From: Polytrichum commune
Taxonomy: Eukaryota > Streptophyta > Polytrichopsida > Polytrichales > Polytrichaceae
Reading direction: 5' to 3'
Assembly (NCBI GenBank): GCA_950295325.1
Contig: OX485809.1
Location: forward strand, 29,652,144 to 29,716,143
Length of the DNA: 64,000 bases
Shown: one piece after another, positions 21,710-33,929 of the stretch
How the letters are laid out: each line of letters begins with the position of its first letter
Numbering within the stretch: the stretch's first letter is position 1
Program-made: the position numbers and the translations under genes
The notes under the pieces: generated by a model
The model's input: only the letters and a program-made list of their open reading frames with translations
The model's database searches: none
What the model was told of the DNA's origin: nothing

Positions 21710-24700
21710 TTTCATCGAATGCGCAATGAAAAGAATTTCTCACAATATGGGTGATCGCATACATTAGTCAACATAAGAGCTCACTTTGAAGCCTTCCTTG
21801 AGACCAAGTTGACATTATTCTCATTTTTTGGATAACTAATGTTATGTTCTGAAGGGGGGGGGGGGGAGATAATGTTATGTGATTTTCCAATACTTGTTAT
21901 AATACAAATGATAAATCCCAACTCAGCGTGTCCTACATAACATCAATAAAATCACAAATGAACACAATCTTTTGAGGATGCAAATTTGATGAGTGTGGCC
22001 ATGATCCAACTCCAAAGCATGGTGGATACAAGGCAACTTAAACCGCACTATAGTGTTCGCCCATTTTAGTTGTACTTTGGTTACTCTCTTGCAATTACAT
22101 TTTCAATTTGTGCCAAAAAAAGAAAAAGAAAAAAAAGCGCACTGTAGCTAGCATGTCTCATACAACGGGGTCAAAAATATTACCTATGTTTTGACCCAAA
22201 TTATTATCTATGATGTGAGGCATGCACCTTGAGAATGTAGGGTTTCCGATAACATTGGAGTAGATAGACTTGTTACCTGCTAACTCAATCAATCTCACAT
22301 AAGTGTAGTACATGTGTGATATTGGGGTGATTTTGTCATAGGTTTGGAAATTGATATCACAACGTTTATCCAAATGATTTGTTTTCAAAATTTGAAATTA
22401 CTCTAAATTTTCAAAGGCAAGATTCTCTCCCAACCCATATTCACAGCATATGTTGACCTATTTTTAACAAATGGGAGATGAAACTTGAGTACAATTAGTG
22501 GCTTGTTGAGGAATGCAAATATGTGCCTTTTAACTTAATCCATCATGACGAATGTGATGGCTACATGTGTGATTCTTCATGAATGTTTCCATCATATTTG
22601 AATATAACGACTACATGTTTGGAACTTCACGACTTTAGGGGAATCCATATATAACGATTGGGGGGTATCATAAATGGGTTTGACTACTCTACTTGGGCAA
22701 TTCTCTTAGCAAGATGTATTATGTGTGGCCCCAGATATGTAAGGGACGAAGAGACTAGTTGTTACAATAGCCACAAGGAATACGATGAAGAGATAACATT
22801 GGGTGGTTGTTACCAACGCAAGTTATGGTGTTGCTACACCTTTGAGTTTGAGTCGGTCTAGTTTCTTATGTAATTTTGAAATGGACATCATGAATATGGG
22901 GGAGGGAGCTTGGGCAACATAAAGCTCATGGCCGATGGGAAGAGAGTTGAGGGGAGTGTCTAAGTATTTAGATATAGATAGGGTCATATCCATGGTAATA
23001 TTTGATAAGTAGCTTACTCTTCTTGAGACAAGCACATGACTAATAAAGGTGGTGCCCATCACCATAATTCACCTTCAAGAAAAACACCCCCAATTGTTTC
23101 AAACAAGTTTTTCTTCAAATCTTGCTTGTTTTTCACCCATTCAAAAAACAAAAAAGAAACAAACAAAAATTTCCATATTGAGAGCTTCTAAAGATGTTTT
23201 CATAGAAATTGGAGGAGTCTCTCATAACTCTTAGCCATTTGGGCGAAGTGACTATTTAAATATTCATTTCTCAACATATAGATTGTTCCTGATTTTTACC
23301 GTGATTCTTGGACTTAGAAATTCACATTGGACTCTTTAGATTTGTTTCTAAAAAAACTTTAGCCTTATAGCCTACCCATAACTATAACAGGGACATAGTG
23401 AATGGTGATGGATTCAAGACTTGTCATCGATGGGCCAACTAAGGACATTTTTCAAGCCTCCCTATGCTAATAAAAAGGTGACATGGGTGGTTCACACTAA
23501 CTAATCGATCAAACCCAATTTGCCATATTCATTGCAATTGTTTGAAATTGATACTTTCTTATTTAATATCCAATGTTGACCCTTCACATCTTCTATACTT
23601 GCTCAACATACATGTAAAGGTATAAAGTAATGAATGTATTTTTGCATGCACGATGACTACAAATCACAAGGGCACGCATTGCTTGCTTCAAGTCATTGCA
23701 GAATAATTTACGAGGAGTGCAAATGTTCCAAATTATTCTCAAATTCTCTTTGTATATTATCATGCTATGATTTCATCGACGAAATTACTTGGATTGTGAA
23801 AGAGAATCACAACGTGAGTCATGCTTCGAATATCCTTGACATGGCCTTGATGGCATTTGTCATTTGGTGTTGATTATGCTTTACCGATGTTTTCTATATT
23901 TACCTAGTCAAAGGTAAGATAAAAGCATGAACATCAAGTGATGAAATTGGTCACACAATACACATTACTATAATGTAATGAAATTCCACAAAGATTTATG
24001 TAAAAAGGTTGAGCAAACACCACAAACTTACATAATTGAGTTATGAGGGAGCTCGCCACCACGAGTTTCTCACCTCTCCTTATGAATATCAATTAGATAT
24101 TAGCTTTTGAGGGTAAGTATTTGAAGTGGAGATGAATAGGTGTCATGAACAAGAATACATAACTAGAAGGATCTCAAGAATATTACTAGAATATCGTTGT
24201 CCTTTATAAACGAACGCCTTGAACGGGTGTAGACAAGTTGGCCATGCTCCCACATGGTTAGTTGAAAACATCAATAAGGTATTCTCCTACCCCCATCACA
24301 ACTAGGTGAACCATATGGGTAACTTGAGCACCAAACTCCAAGAGCTGGGAGGTCACCAATAATATCATTGTTCCCACCTTTTGCAAATTAACATTAGACT
24401 TCCCATGGATTCATGCTAAGGCGTCAAATGGGTGTCAACCATCTCTAGCCACAAGGACCTCTTACCATTTGAACACCCTCTATATATGAATTCTAGTGCA
24501 TGCAGAAATAAAACAACATGGTCAAGAAAATTCATGCCACTATTGAAATAGAGTGCTCTCGTTCTCTTCCACTCATTGTCCATACGTTGATATGTTGATC
24601 AAAACATGATGGAGCCGGACCAATTAAAGATGACCCGATACGCATGGCCATTAAGGTCACCAAGTCTGATAATGTTTCAACCTTAGGTGAGTTAACCTCA

Positions 24701-25677
24701 AAGCTCCCCTTGGATTCATGTTAAGGCCTTGGATTTAACCATCAAATCATACCACTTGAACACCATGTTCCAAAACCAACTTTTGGGTGCAAAAGATCCA
24801 AAGTTCTCTTAAACAAACATTTTCGATAGTACTCTAAGGATAAATACAATAACCAATTGGTCGAGATCATAAAAAATCAATGCTCAACATTTGCTCAATG
24901 TTGACCACATTAAGCACAACTTTAGAACCAATTAAGTAAATATCATATGTGCTCTTTAAAAAACTTGGCACAAAATAAAATAAAAATGAAACACTTAGTA
25001 TGTTTTTAATGACATTGGATTTGTACAATATTTGCTAAACAACTGGTTCTTTTCTTAAATTTGTTGCAAATTGGAAGGACCCACGCCTCCTAGAAGCAAC
25101 CACAATAGACCCATCTACATAAGATCAACACGTATGAAATCAAAACACATCTTGAAAACAATTAATGATGGCAACAACTGAGCATTCATTATTCAACTAA
25201 GGATGGAGGTTGGGTAGACCGGAAGTATGTAAAGTGAGGTCCGGGAACTATATCTTGCAGATGCCTCACCCAACAAATACAACATGAGAAACTTTGACAA
25301 TGATGAAGGCATTCAAGTTTAGAATGGAACAAGCTCGTTGAGTTGAATAATGTTATGAGTCCTCTCATTATCTTTCAAACCCCCTAATTGCTCGACATTT
25401 TCCCCCAATTTGTGCCCACAATGCACATGACAAACATGTACAATTTCATTAAAAACATTACTCAACTCCTTGGATGCTATCCATGGGACCATGTATCGAG
25501 TGAGCATAATTTCCCTTTACATAATTGCATGATTCCCCGTTTATGGGAGCACTCATGCAATGTAATGTAGATATTACAACAAACATCTTTAATTTATCAA
25601 TATTTTCTATATTACAACCTCATTCTTTTGGAAAGACACCATGATATAGTTACTCAATATTGGGTTTAATAATAAGA
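21710..25677. other. Intergenic repeat debris, no gene seen
   Basis: It has a poly(G) run of 13 (21854-21866). Decayed copies of a repeat also found at 29.6, 35.4 and 63.7 kb occur near 22.82 and 24.2 kb ('CTTGAACGGGTGTAGACAAG', 'CACATGGTTAGTTGAAAA'). Nothing coding could be supported. Confidence 0.45.
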
Positions 25678-25937
25678 GAGCCATGGTCTCCCGGTTTTGT
25701 GTTAGGCCTACCTCCAAAAGATGAGTTTTTGAAAATAGTCCAAGTGAACATGAAACATGATGCATTTGATGCTATATAAGAGTCCATGTAGACTTTACAT
25801 CCATCGTGCATTCACATACTCCGTTGGTCCCTCAAGCGTAGTGTGAAGCAAACTTGGACCGGCTCCGCCTTTTCCACCAATGAGAGTGCTTGAAGTGTAA
25901 TGGTCATGGGCTCTCAGTCTCGTGTGTGAAGTGGCCC
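25678..25937 (-). mobile_element. Truncated Tourist-like MITE, family M1
   Basis: It matches the 37.4-38.4-kb elements: GCCATGGTCTCCCGGTTTT, 'AATAGTCCAAGTGA.CATGAA', 'GTAGACTTTACATCCATC', 'CCACCAATGAGAGTGCTTG', then the terminus CTCGTGTGTGAAGTGGCCC. The opposite terminus is missing. A R2-type repeat follows at about 26080-26370, as it does after the 38.4-kb copy. Confidence 0.8.
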
Positions 25938-26079
25938 GTAGCTAAGTGAAGGTCATACAATTGTTCTTCAATGGGAAAGTGTGGTCAGATTCATGCACCT
26001 GGAAAAAGTGTTATGGGTCATAACTTAATATTATCATAGTGTCACTGATGGAGGCCACTCATCACCACATCATTGTGTG

Positions 26080-26370
26080 TAAGAAAGCAAGCAAATTGAA
26101 CACGCTTTCCCCTAATTTCATTGCAGTAAACCAAAGTGAAAATTTATCATAAGGTATGTATGTGTAATTAGGTTCACTTTTCACGTTCTCCAACTCTTTC
26201 CAATCAAATTAATGCAACGGAACTCGCATCACATTCACAAATCTATGATGGAGCATCAACAAAGAAATCAAATTGAAAATTGGACCTCACTTGATTTGGT
26301 TATAATTATTGAAAGTTCATTTGTGCTCAAATCTTTATTTGATTACCTAAGTCCCCCAAATTTGTGACCA
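26080..26370 (-). repeat. Dispersed repeat R2, copy
   Basis: It contains 'TTCTCCAACT', 'AATGCAACGGAACT' and 'ACAAATCTATGATG.AGCATCA', related in inverted orientation to the copies at 36.86 and 39.65 kb and in the same orientation to 38.53 kb. It sits beside an M1 MITE, as at 38.4 kb. Confidence 0.6.
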
Positions 26371-29300
26371 TGGAGTCTTCGTGGGTAGTTTATGACTAGT
26401 GAAACATTGCTTCCCTAGAGCTTGTCGTAGTCATTTCACATGAGATCCATCAAAATGCCATCTAACATTATAAGCTTAGTAACAAGAGTGGAAAGTAAAC
26501 CCACTAATAGCCTTCTCAATTGGATTAAGAGGGGCGATCCACGAACAATCTATCACACAATTCACATTCCCCCAACCAACCATTGAAATCAAAATGTCAT
26601 AAAATATCTTACATGAAACAAATATTAAACAAATGAAAACTAGACAACCGACATGCACTGGTGGCACTACTATAGTAGAAGTTAGCCCACCTTTTGGAAA
26701 GATGGAATCACCACTTACCCTACATCATGGTCAAACATGACTTGCCTAAAGGCAACATGCTCATATTCATGTATGTGCAATAACACCCACGTTTTTGTCT
26801 TCCTTTCTCTCCGTTCTTTCTTTCTTATAAGCTTAGCAAACAATTCAACTTTCATGTTATCCAATTGAAACCTCGAGTGTAAAATGGACTTGGGTGAAAA
26901 TGTATGTGGAAGAGGCTCCACCAATGAGGGATCTCCTTTCTTGAGGCACACAACATGGTTAAGTCAATGGCATCCAAAAGTGATCCCAATTGTTATGAAA
27001 CATGGCCTATCCAGCCAATCATTGCATCCTTTTTGGACCACCATATTTTCAAAAAGCCACATTGGACCCACACAATAAATCTTCCTACTCCTAATTCAGT
27101 CTACCAATGGTGGTCATTCAACGATTTTTGTTATTTCTATTTTTATATACCAAGGATTAATACGATAGTTGATTGATTGGGATAGCCAAAAAATTGATGC
27201 TTGATGCTCGTTGAACACTAACCACTTTAGGTGTGCCTTTATATCCATTTAAGAATACTACAATGCACAATATACACTCTTTGAAATTTCACCACAAATT
27301 GAAGCATGGTCATCTTAATCTCGTTCTTATGGCATTGAGTTTATTTATATATTTATATGGTTGATTGGCTTGATTTGTTGGCATGATTTGTTTCACATCA
27401 TAAGAGGCCAAAACTTTTGTAGGCAATTACGTATAAATTTGTCTACCTCAAGAGCAATTTCTCACTATAGAACATTAACATCTTTACTTCATAAAAATTA
27501 CATAAATAATAATAAAGATATAGCATTGTGCAACTCCAAACAGTAGGTGACATTAAATACAATATTTAGTGTAGGAAACATCCCTAATATCTAAGGCAGA
27601 AACTCCCATTAATAAACACTGTGTGTGCTCGAGACCCTTAACCCCTAACTTCCCATGCGACCCAAAATTGGATTGATTGTAGTCTTGGGCAAGTTGTTAC
27701 AACAAAGCACATTGCCCTTTTTCATCCATACATGTGGTTGTGGTACAACATGTGTGTTTTTGTGTGGGGACCATTGTGTGCCTTACCACAATATTACTTC
27801 TTTAGCTTTCTCATTCAACTCAATGATAATAGGGCCGGCCATTTGGGGGTTAATTAGCAAATCTTTAAGGAGGATAATACAATCATACTAAATAAAAATT
27901 GACGTGATATGATACAAATATGATCAATGAAAGTCAAGGTTTATTTGAAATATGAATGCGGTTGCACATGTCTATTATTGCCCATAGATGTTATGTCTAT
28001 TCAACCATTAAGCTATGTTTGACTATGTGTAGGAAATATCAAGTTAGTGGTTGTTTACATCATGGACAATGTAGTTGTGCCATGTTAGATGGCAATTTTT
28101 CATGGTCACCTTATGATCATGGCTAGCTTTTCAAAAAAGTGTAGTTTTAAAAGCCTTTGGGCCCCTCACTAGGTGTAAACGAACGAGGACCAAGAGGAGT
28201 GACCATGCACCCAAAAATGGACGTGTTGGTTTTTCTTCTTACTTTTTCTTTTTACTTTTTCAATTGCCCAAAAAGGGCAATTTCAAATTCTGTTCCCTTG
28301 ACATCTGCAGTTACAAAACCTCTTTTGCCTCTCTCAACACAAAACATGTATGACCCTAACAATTATAATGTAGGCTTGAAAATAGGCCTTTTGGGGACGT
28401 CAAACTCCAAGGTCATTGTGGTAAATTTTTCTTGATGTAAATTGAAGTGGTCCGGGAGCGAGTTTAATGGCCAATAACATATTTTAGGGGAGTAAGAAGT
28501 TACTACATTACTCATTGTTCATATCTTGTTATGTGAGCCCTTCTAATTTAACAACCAGATGCTCAAAAAGTTGTGCGAGGAGACCCAAATTCAGATTGAG
28601 TTCCCAACATCCCATTGTTATATTTTGAGGGCCCACGTTGATGAGTAATGTTGTTTAACCCATGATGTAAAAACCCCTTATTTATCATTTTGAGGTACAT
28701 AATTGTACACCGTGGAGAGGACAAAACATGTGTCAAAATTGGCCAAGCATGTTTCAATCGAACAAGCCAGGAGCTTCAGCACATGAGAGAGTGTATTTAT
28801 TTATCGTTTTCCCATTATAATGATCTACCAAGTATCTAATCCCTTGGTTTCCTTGAAATACCTTTACCCATTGCAATCTAGAAAACATGATACCCACACA
28901 ACATCGGTACTAAGTGATTCTCAATCACATGCGTTTGCGAGGCCCTCGTATTTAGGCTGCTTGGTGCCCAAAAATTGTATATGAAATATGTACTTTCATT
29001 TTACATAATTGTGTTGAAATGACCACACCCAAAATCACCTCACTCATCAAGTGCATTTTTAAATCAAATGGGTTTGATTTAACCTTCAAAGCTATGAGAG
29101 GACCAAGATGGGCCTCAAGGGTGTCATCCACAAGTTGAATACTATTCACTTATGGCCCCAGATGGATATTGTTTCTTGATTTCCCTTCCATTTGCAGTGG
29201 TTTTCCTGGGGTGGTTGCAAGAAATCGATTTTCCAATTTGTGTTCAAAATAAGAATATTATTATCTTATATTATTTTCCAAAATATTAAAAAATGACCAT

Positions 29301-30536
29301 GTTTCAAATTGTTTCATTTATCGTATGCAATGTTCCAATCAGAGGATACACATACATAAACTAGACTGTAGGAGAAAACGAGCTTAATGGATGACCTGGT
29401 CTTAAATGCAAACCACATATATCTTATCATTGTTTGCACATATGACTTTAATTCCACTTCCTCTTTTTACTCATGTTGTGCTAAACATGACATTGATATC
29501 ATAGACCAAGTAAAACACTATCTCTATACTAGTAGGGGGTTTGTACAAACCATCACATATCCCATATATACACACTCCCGGTTTCAAATGTGCGAAAGAA
29601 AGAAAGGAAAGGAAAAAGAAAGAGAGAAGACTCTTATGTTGCCACAACATAAAATATGGTGTTATTGCATCTTTGAGTTGGTCTCGTCTAAGTTATATGT
29701 GATCCCGAAACAAGCATCACAAGTATTGGAGGGCTCCCAAAGACTACTACACCGTTCATGGTATTTAGTGTCACTTGCTATCTGGAACTACACGAGGCTA
29801 TAACTTCTTGCTATGGGTTTCATTATTTACCAACAAAGATTAAACAAGATGTATGGATAATATACAACATAAATGACATTATCTAGTAAAAAGTTACATT
29901 CTTAGCAAAAAGTTAGAGCAATGTGTAACTCCGAGTAGTAAGTGTCACTAAATATCATAAAAGGTGTACTACCTCCATTCAAAGGCGAGCACCTTGAAAC
30001 CCCATTGGACATATTGGGATTTTGTACTTTTAGCATGTGGTGCACACTAGTGTTGGACATATATTACTATTTTATGATACCAGTGGGGTCATGGTATGCA
30101 ATGATTCTGTAGCTCACTATTAGGCCTTATCAAGGTACTAGGGGGTCATGAAATGTAGAGCCTGGTATAATATTAGACATGCAAGAATTATGGCTCTGCA
30201 ATGGTATCAAATACTAGTTCAAGCGCCTTGCTGATAACATTCAAGGCTAAACAATGGTATGTTATGATTTTAAGTCTTACTTTCAATGCATGGTGAAGTT
30301 CAATAAAATTTTCAAGCTCCAATTGTTGTTGAATTAAACGTTAAAGACAAACATATTGGCCCATGTCATCAAAACAAATGAAACTTCATCAAATTTTGTT
30401 TATAAATGTCAACATACAAATACAAATGGTGAAAAATTGCATCTTAGTTTGTTGGCGATGAAATAAAATCGTTCATTTGTCTAAAAAAAATAAAAAATGC
30501 ATCTTGGCCATCCAACACCTTGAACTAGACGTTATA
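26371..30536. other. AT-rich intergenic sequence; R5 copy at 26945-27130
   Basis: Apart from the R5 repeat copy (CAAAAGTGATCCCAA, CATTGCATCCTTTTTGGACC, TTGGACCCACACAA) I see no gene. A decayed dispersed repeat is present near 29640-29780 (TGATCCCGAAACAAGCATCA, 'GGGCTCCCAAAGACTACTAC'). Confidence 0.5.
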
Positions 30537-31595
30537 CTAATTATATTCATCTAATTCGTAATCTGAGCAAGTAGGGTCTTCCTCAAACCAACATGCTACT
30601 TGTAATTCATCTTCACGAGCATCCACTAATTCAGCCTCATCAACAAAAAAATTCACCGAGGTCGGACTTGCAAAAGAGTTGCACTCATCTCTAGCATCTA
30701 TGGGCCAATTTTTAAGTATCATGACGAGTGCATCTAAATTTTCGATTCCCAACCTACAACGACGCAAGGGACATAAAAATCCAGCAAGACTAAAAATTAA
30801 TTCTGTCTCAATTTGAGAATTTGGTATTGCTAAAATTTGTCTTGCAAGAAATGATACGTGCGGAAATCGAGGGACATTATCCTTCCACCAAGCAAGTGGA
30901 GCAATGCCTTTATCTGTAGGTACAGAAAACTTTTGAAACAAAATGAACTCCGATTTCAGCATGCCCTCTCACTAGCCTCCGGCCCTCCTCTGTAGAACTC
31001 GTGTGTTCAAAAAAAGAATCAGTTGTAGCCTCCAATGTGGGTGCCAAGTTATTCTCCAAGCTCGGATTCAACAACCGTGACACCTTCACAAGCAAAGGCA
31101 TCAAAACAAGTTTATCATATTCTGCCACAATGTGCATGGCCTTCTCGCGTCCCACGTAGTTAATAATCACCTACAACTCCTTATACCTAGGGTCTAACAT
31201 CAAGGACAACATATTATGTGCCTTCTCACTAGTAAAATCAATTGCAAATGCAAGACATGGTTTGATAACTTCAATTGATTCAAAAGCCATGCGGCCATAA
31301 AGTAGTTGCAGTTCCGAGTCCACCTGCCCACATCGAAGTGTTGGCACTGTAGGCATCCTCCGATCATACTCATTTCGTAGTTGGATGTTTATATGGAAGG
31401 TTGCATACAATGCATCGCTCAAAAGCCAATACCCGCGAGATTGGTTTAAAATGTATTGTTGCACGACAGGGTGCGAAGTTTCTTTGACCGCCTTTGCCAC
31501 AAGCCAAGTCAACCCACTTGGGACTCGGGCTTGTAAGGCTGCAGTATGCCTACCATAACAATAATTAATCGTTGTTGTATACTTTTGTGTTTCCT

Positions 31596-31875
31596 GCAAC
31601 ATAACAACAAAATTCAGTAAGTTGTGTGCGTCTTACATGGTCATTCTTCATAATTATATGGTCATTATAATTGCTAAGTCTGCAATTAGTAGTCCATGAG
31701 GGAAACACATCAAATTACATCAATTTACATATAAATCAAAGCACATCGTATTACATACAAGACCAAACACTTCCCACAACCATTGTACATTCCCTTTTAG
31801 GTACCATTTTATAAGAAAAAAGACGGAGAAGGAGAAGGCGCAGGTTTAGGTTTAGGTTCAGGTTCTCACATGAAA
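31596..31875 (-). other. Intron of the hAT transposase relic
   Basis: On the minus strand the exon reading KTRFASKIMFF runs into CATGTGAGAAC (donor). The next exon begins after TATGTTGCAG with GAAACACAAAAG, reading ETQKYTTTINYCYG. The join restores the family order. The intron contains a few CCTAAAC repeats resembling plant telomere sequence. Confidence 0.7.
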
Positions 31876-32438
31876 AAACATGATTTTGCTTGCGAATCTT
31901 GTTTTTACAGGTGTCTTTAACTTTCAAGAGGCAAGTCCCGCTTCAACGCACACTTGGTCCCATCTCTGCTCTTTCTTTTCTGGATTTTTTAGTCCATGTT
32001 ATTTTTTTATGCAAGTTAGTTTGAGCCTCTTTAATGGACACCTTCTTCATTCCAATACAAACTTTTGTGTTGTCTATAGAATATTGGCATGCCTTTGAAA
32101 TAATGTCTCTAAAACACACTCCCAGATAGGGTTGCAACAAAGCCAAAGGCTTGCAAGAGACAACCGATGTTAAAAATGACGCCAATATTCTCAACTTACT
32201 ACCTTCATTTTTCACATACAAAATTACTTTGTTTATGAGGTGGAAATTTGAAAGCAACATCTTCACAATAACTGCTAAAGTTGCTCATGTAGTATCTTAT
32301 GCTTCAAAAATACCTATAGTGATATGCCGGGGTTGCCAATTGCTATCTATGAAGTTCACAATCAAACAGAATGTGTCCACTCCCGTACGCGACATCCATA
32401 GATCGAAAGTCACTACAATTGTTGCACAACTTGTCAAT

Positions 32439-33290
32439 CACAGGGAGGTCACTTAGTGCATTTTAAAAACGACGTGCGGCATAATATAGGGAGGATTAAA
32501 ATCATTTGACATAAAAATTATAAAAGAATTCCAAATAATGAAGGGTCCATTAAAAGTACATAAGCCCGTTACAAGTAAAATAGATAGATATAAAATATGG
32601 GCCATTCCCTTTTAGTAAAAATAATATAGGGGCTGAAAATAAGGATCTTAGGATGTATGTTTAGTAGAATCAATTTCGTACACATGCCTCACGAGGGATG
32701 GATGAAAAATTACTCATCATTCACCCAAAAATGGATGAAATTGGAAGCCTAACTCTAAGCCCGACTTCTCTTGGTGGTTTTTCTCCCCTTCTCTTTTGAA
32801 ACTCTTCAACCCGATTGTAGGGCGCCCGTTTGTGCACAACATTTGAGCCTCACCGTTGTGTTTAGGGTTTATGGAGTGGGTGTTGTGTTTATGAACACAC
32901 ACACAATCTTGTTGTGTTTGTAAACACACACTCAATCATGTTGTGTTCCATCCTAAGTTTTTTTTTTGTATTTTCACTTTAAGTTTTTGTACTTGGTTTT
33001 TGCAATGGTACGTAATTTTTATATTTTTTTGTTGCCATGCTTTTCCCATCACTTTTGCATTGCATACATTCTTAAATTCAATTTTTTTAATTAAAAGGAA
33101 TATAGACTACAAAAAATTTCAATGACATGGGCATTATAAGTAATGGTAGGGTACAAAAAAATAGGCCATTTTAGAATATTATGTAATTATAGGGAGCTTT
33201 TAATTCGTGCCTTGGAGTTAAATAGCCCCTAAACAAATACCCCTCCGCCGCACGTGGTACACAAAAATCCTACTGAGTGACCTCCCCGTG
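32439..33290. mobile_element. hAT-type MITE, 852 bp, nested in the hAT transposase
   Basis: The ends are CACAGGGAGGTCACTTAG and (inverted) CACGGGGAGGTCACTCAG, with the subterminal motifs ACGTGCGGC and GCCGCACGTGG. CTTGTCAAT flanks both sides (32430-32438 and 33291-33299). Removing the element plus one duplicate joins the transposase reading frame exactly. The interior (about 32700-32960) has no counterpart in the shorter relatives and contains no credible ORF. Confidence 0.93.
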
Positions 33291-33929
33291 CTTGTCAATG
33301 CTAGCAACACAAGACATTCCATAGTCTTTTGCAACATAAACATGATGATCTCCTTCACCAACTATTTTCGTGTGGGAAACCTGACCTTCGGATCGCGTCG
33401 CAACACCAAACGCCGCAACCATGGATTCTCCACTGCAAACAATGCAATGTATCATTTTTCAATATAAAGAACAAGATCCTCCAGAAACCTTTGTTGTGAT
33501 ATATCATTCTTCCCATAAGGGTTAGTACTACCATGGTATCCAGTTAAGGTACTAAGGTTCACCTGTTTGATTTTCTTGCATTTATGGTTTTTTTCCCTCT
33601 ACATCAATGGTTGCCAATACTTCCTTATATCTCTCCATATCAGTAGAGTGTTCATTCATCACATGTTTCATCATGGAGATAGATCTATGTGCAGGGTTGT
33701 AGTTAAGGAGACCTTTCTTGGAACAAGTAGCAGGTTGTGAGACAATGGAGCTTTGCCCTTCAAACACAGTTGGAGTGGATGATGTTGGATGGTACAAAAT
33801 ACACCTCATTGTTTGTGATACCTTTACATCAACCTTTATTCTTTGCATATGCAACAAGAAAAATGTCCACACTAAATAGGTTCTATGTTAAGGTATCCAA
33901 AACTTGTGGTTGTCTTGTAGATGAGTGAG

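Larger units (their letters stand above)
30537..33872 (-). pseudogene. BED-type hAT transposase, broken and interrupted by a MITE
   Basis: On the minus strand there is first a BED-finger-like segment (33872-33582) with KKGLLNYNPAHRSISMMKHV and the zinc-ligand-like H...NEHS. A frame reading ...MECLVLLALTS then stops at the MITE (32439-33290) and resumes as CATIVVTFDLWMSRTGVDTF (from 32436), the hAT catalytic 'T.D.W' region. The segment with KLKTPVKTRFASK (to about 31875) is followed by an intron. The last exon (31596-30537) has MLDPRYKEL and the dimerisation domain FPHVSFLARQILAIPNSQIE, then LRRCRLGIENLDALV. Defects: an in-frame TAG after RYKEL (31171), a frameshift near 30960, and stops after 'GIFEA'. 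Without the insertion the usual domain order is complete, so this was once an autonomous element. Confidence 0.9.
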
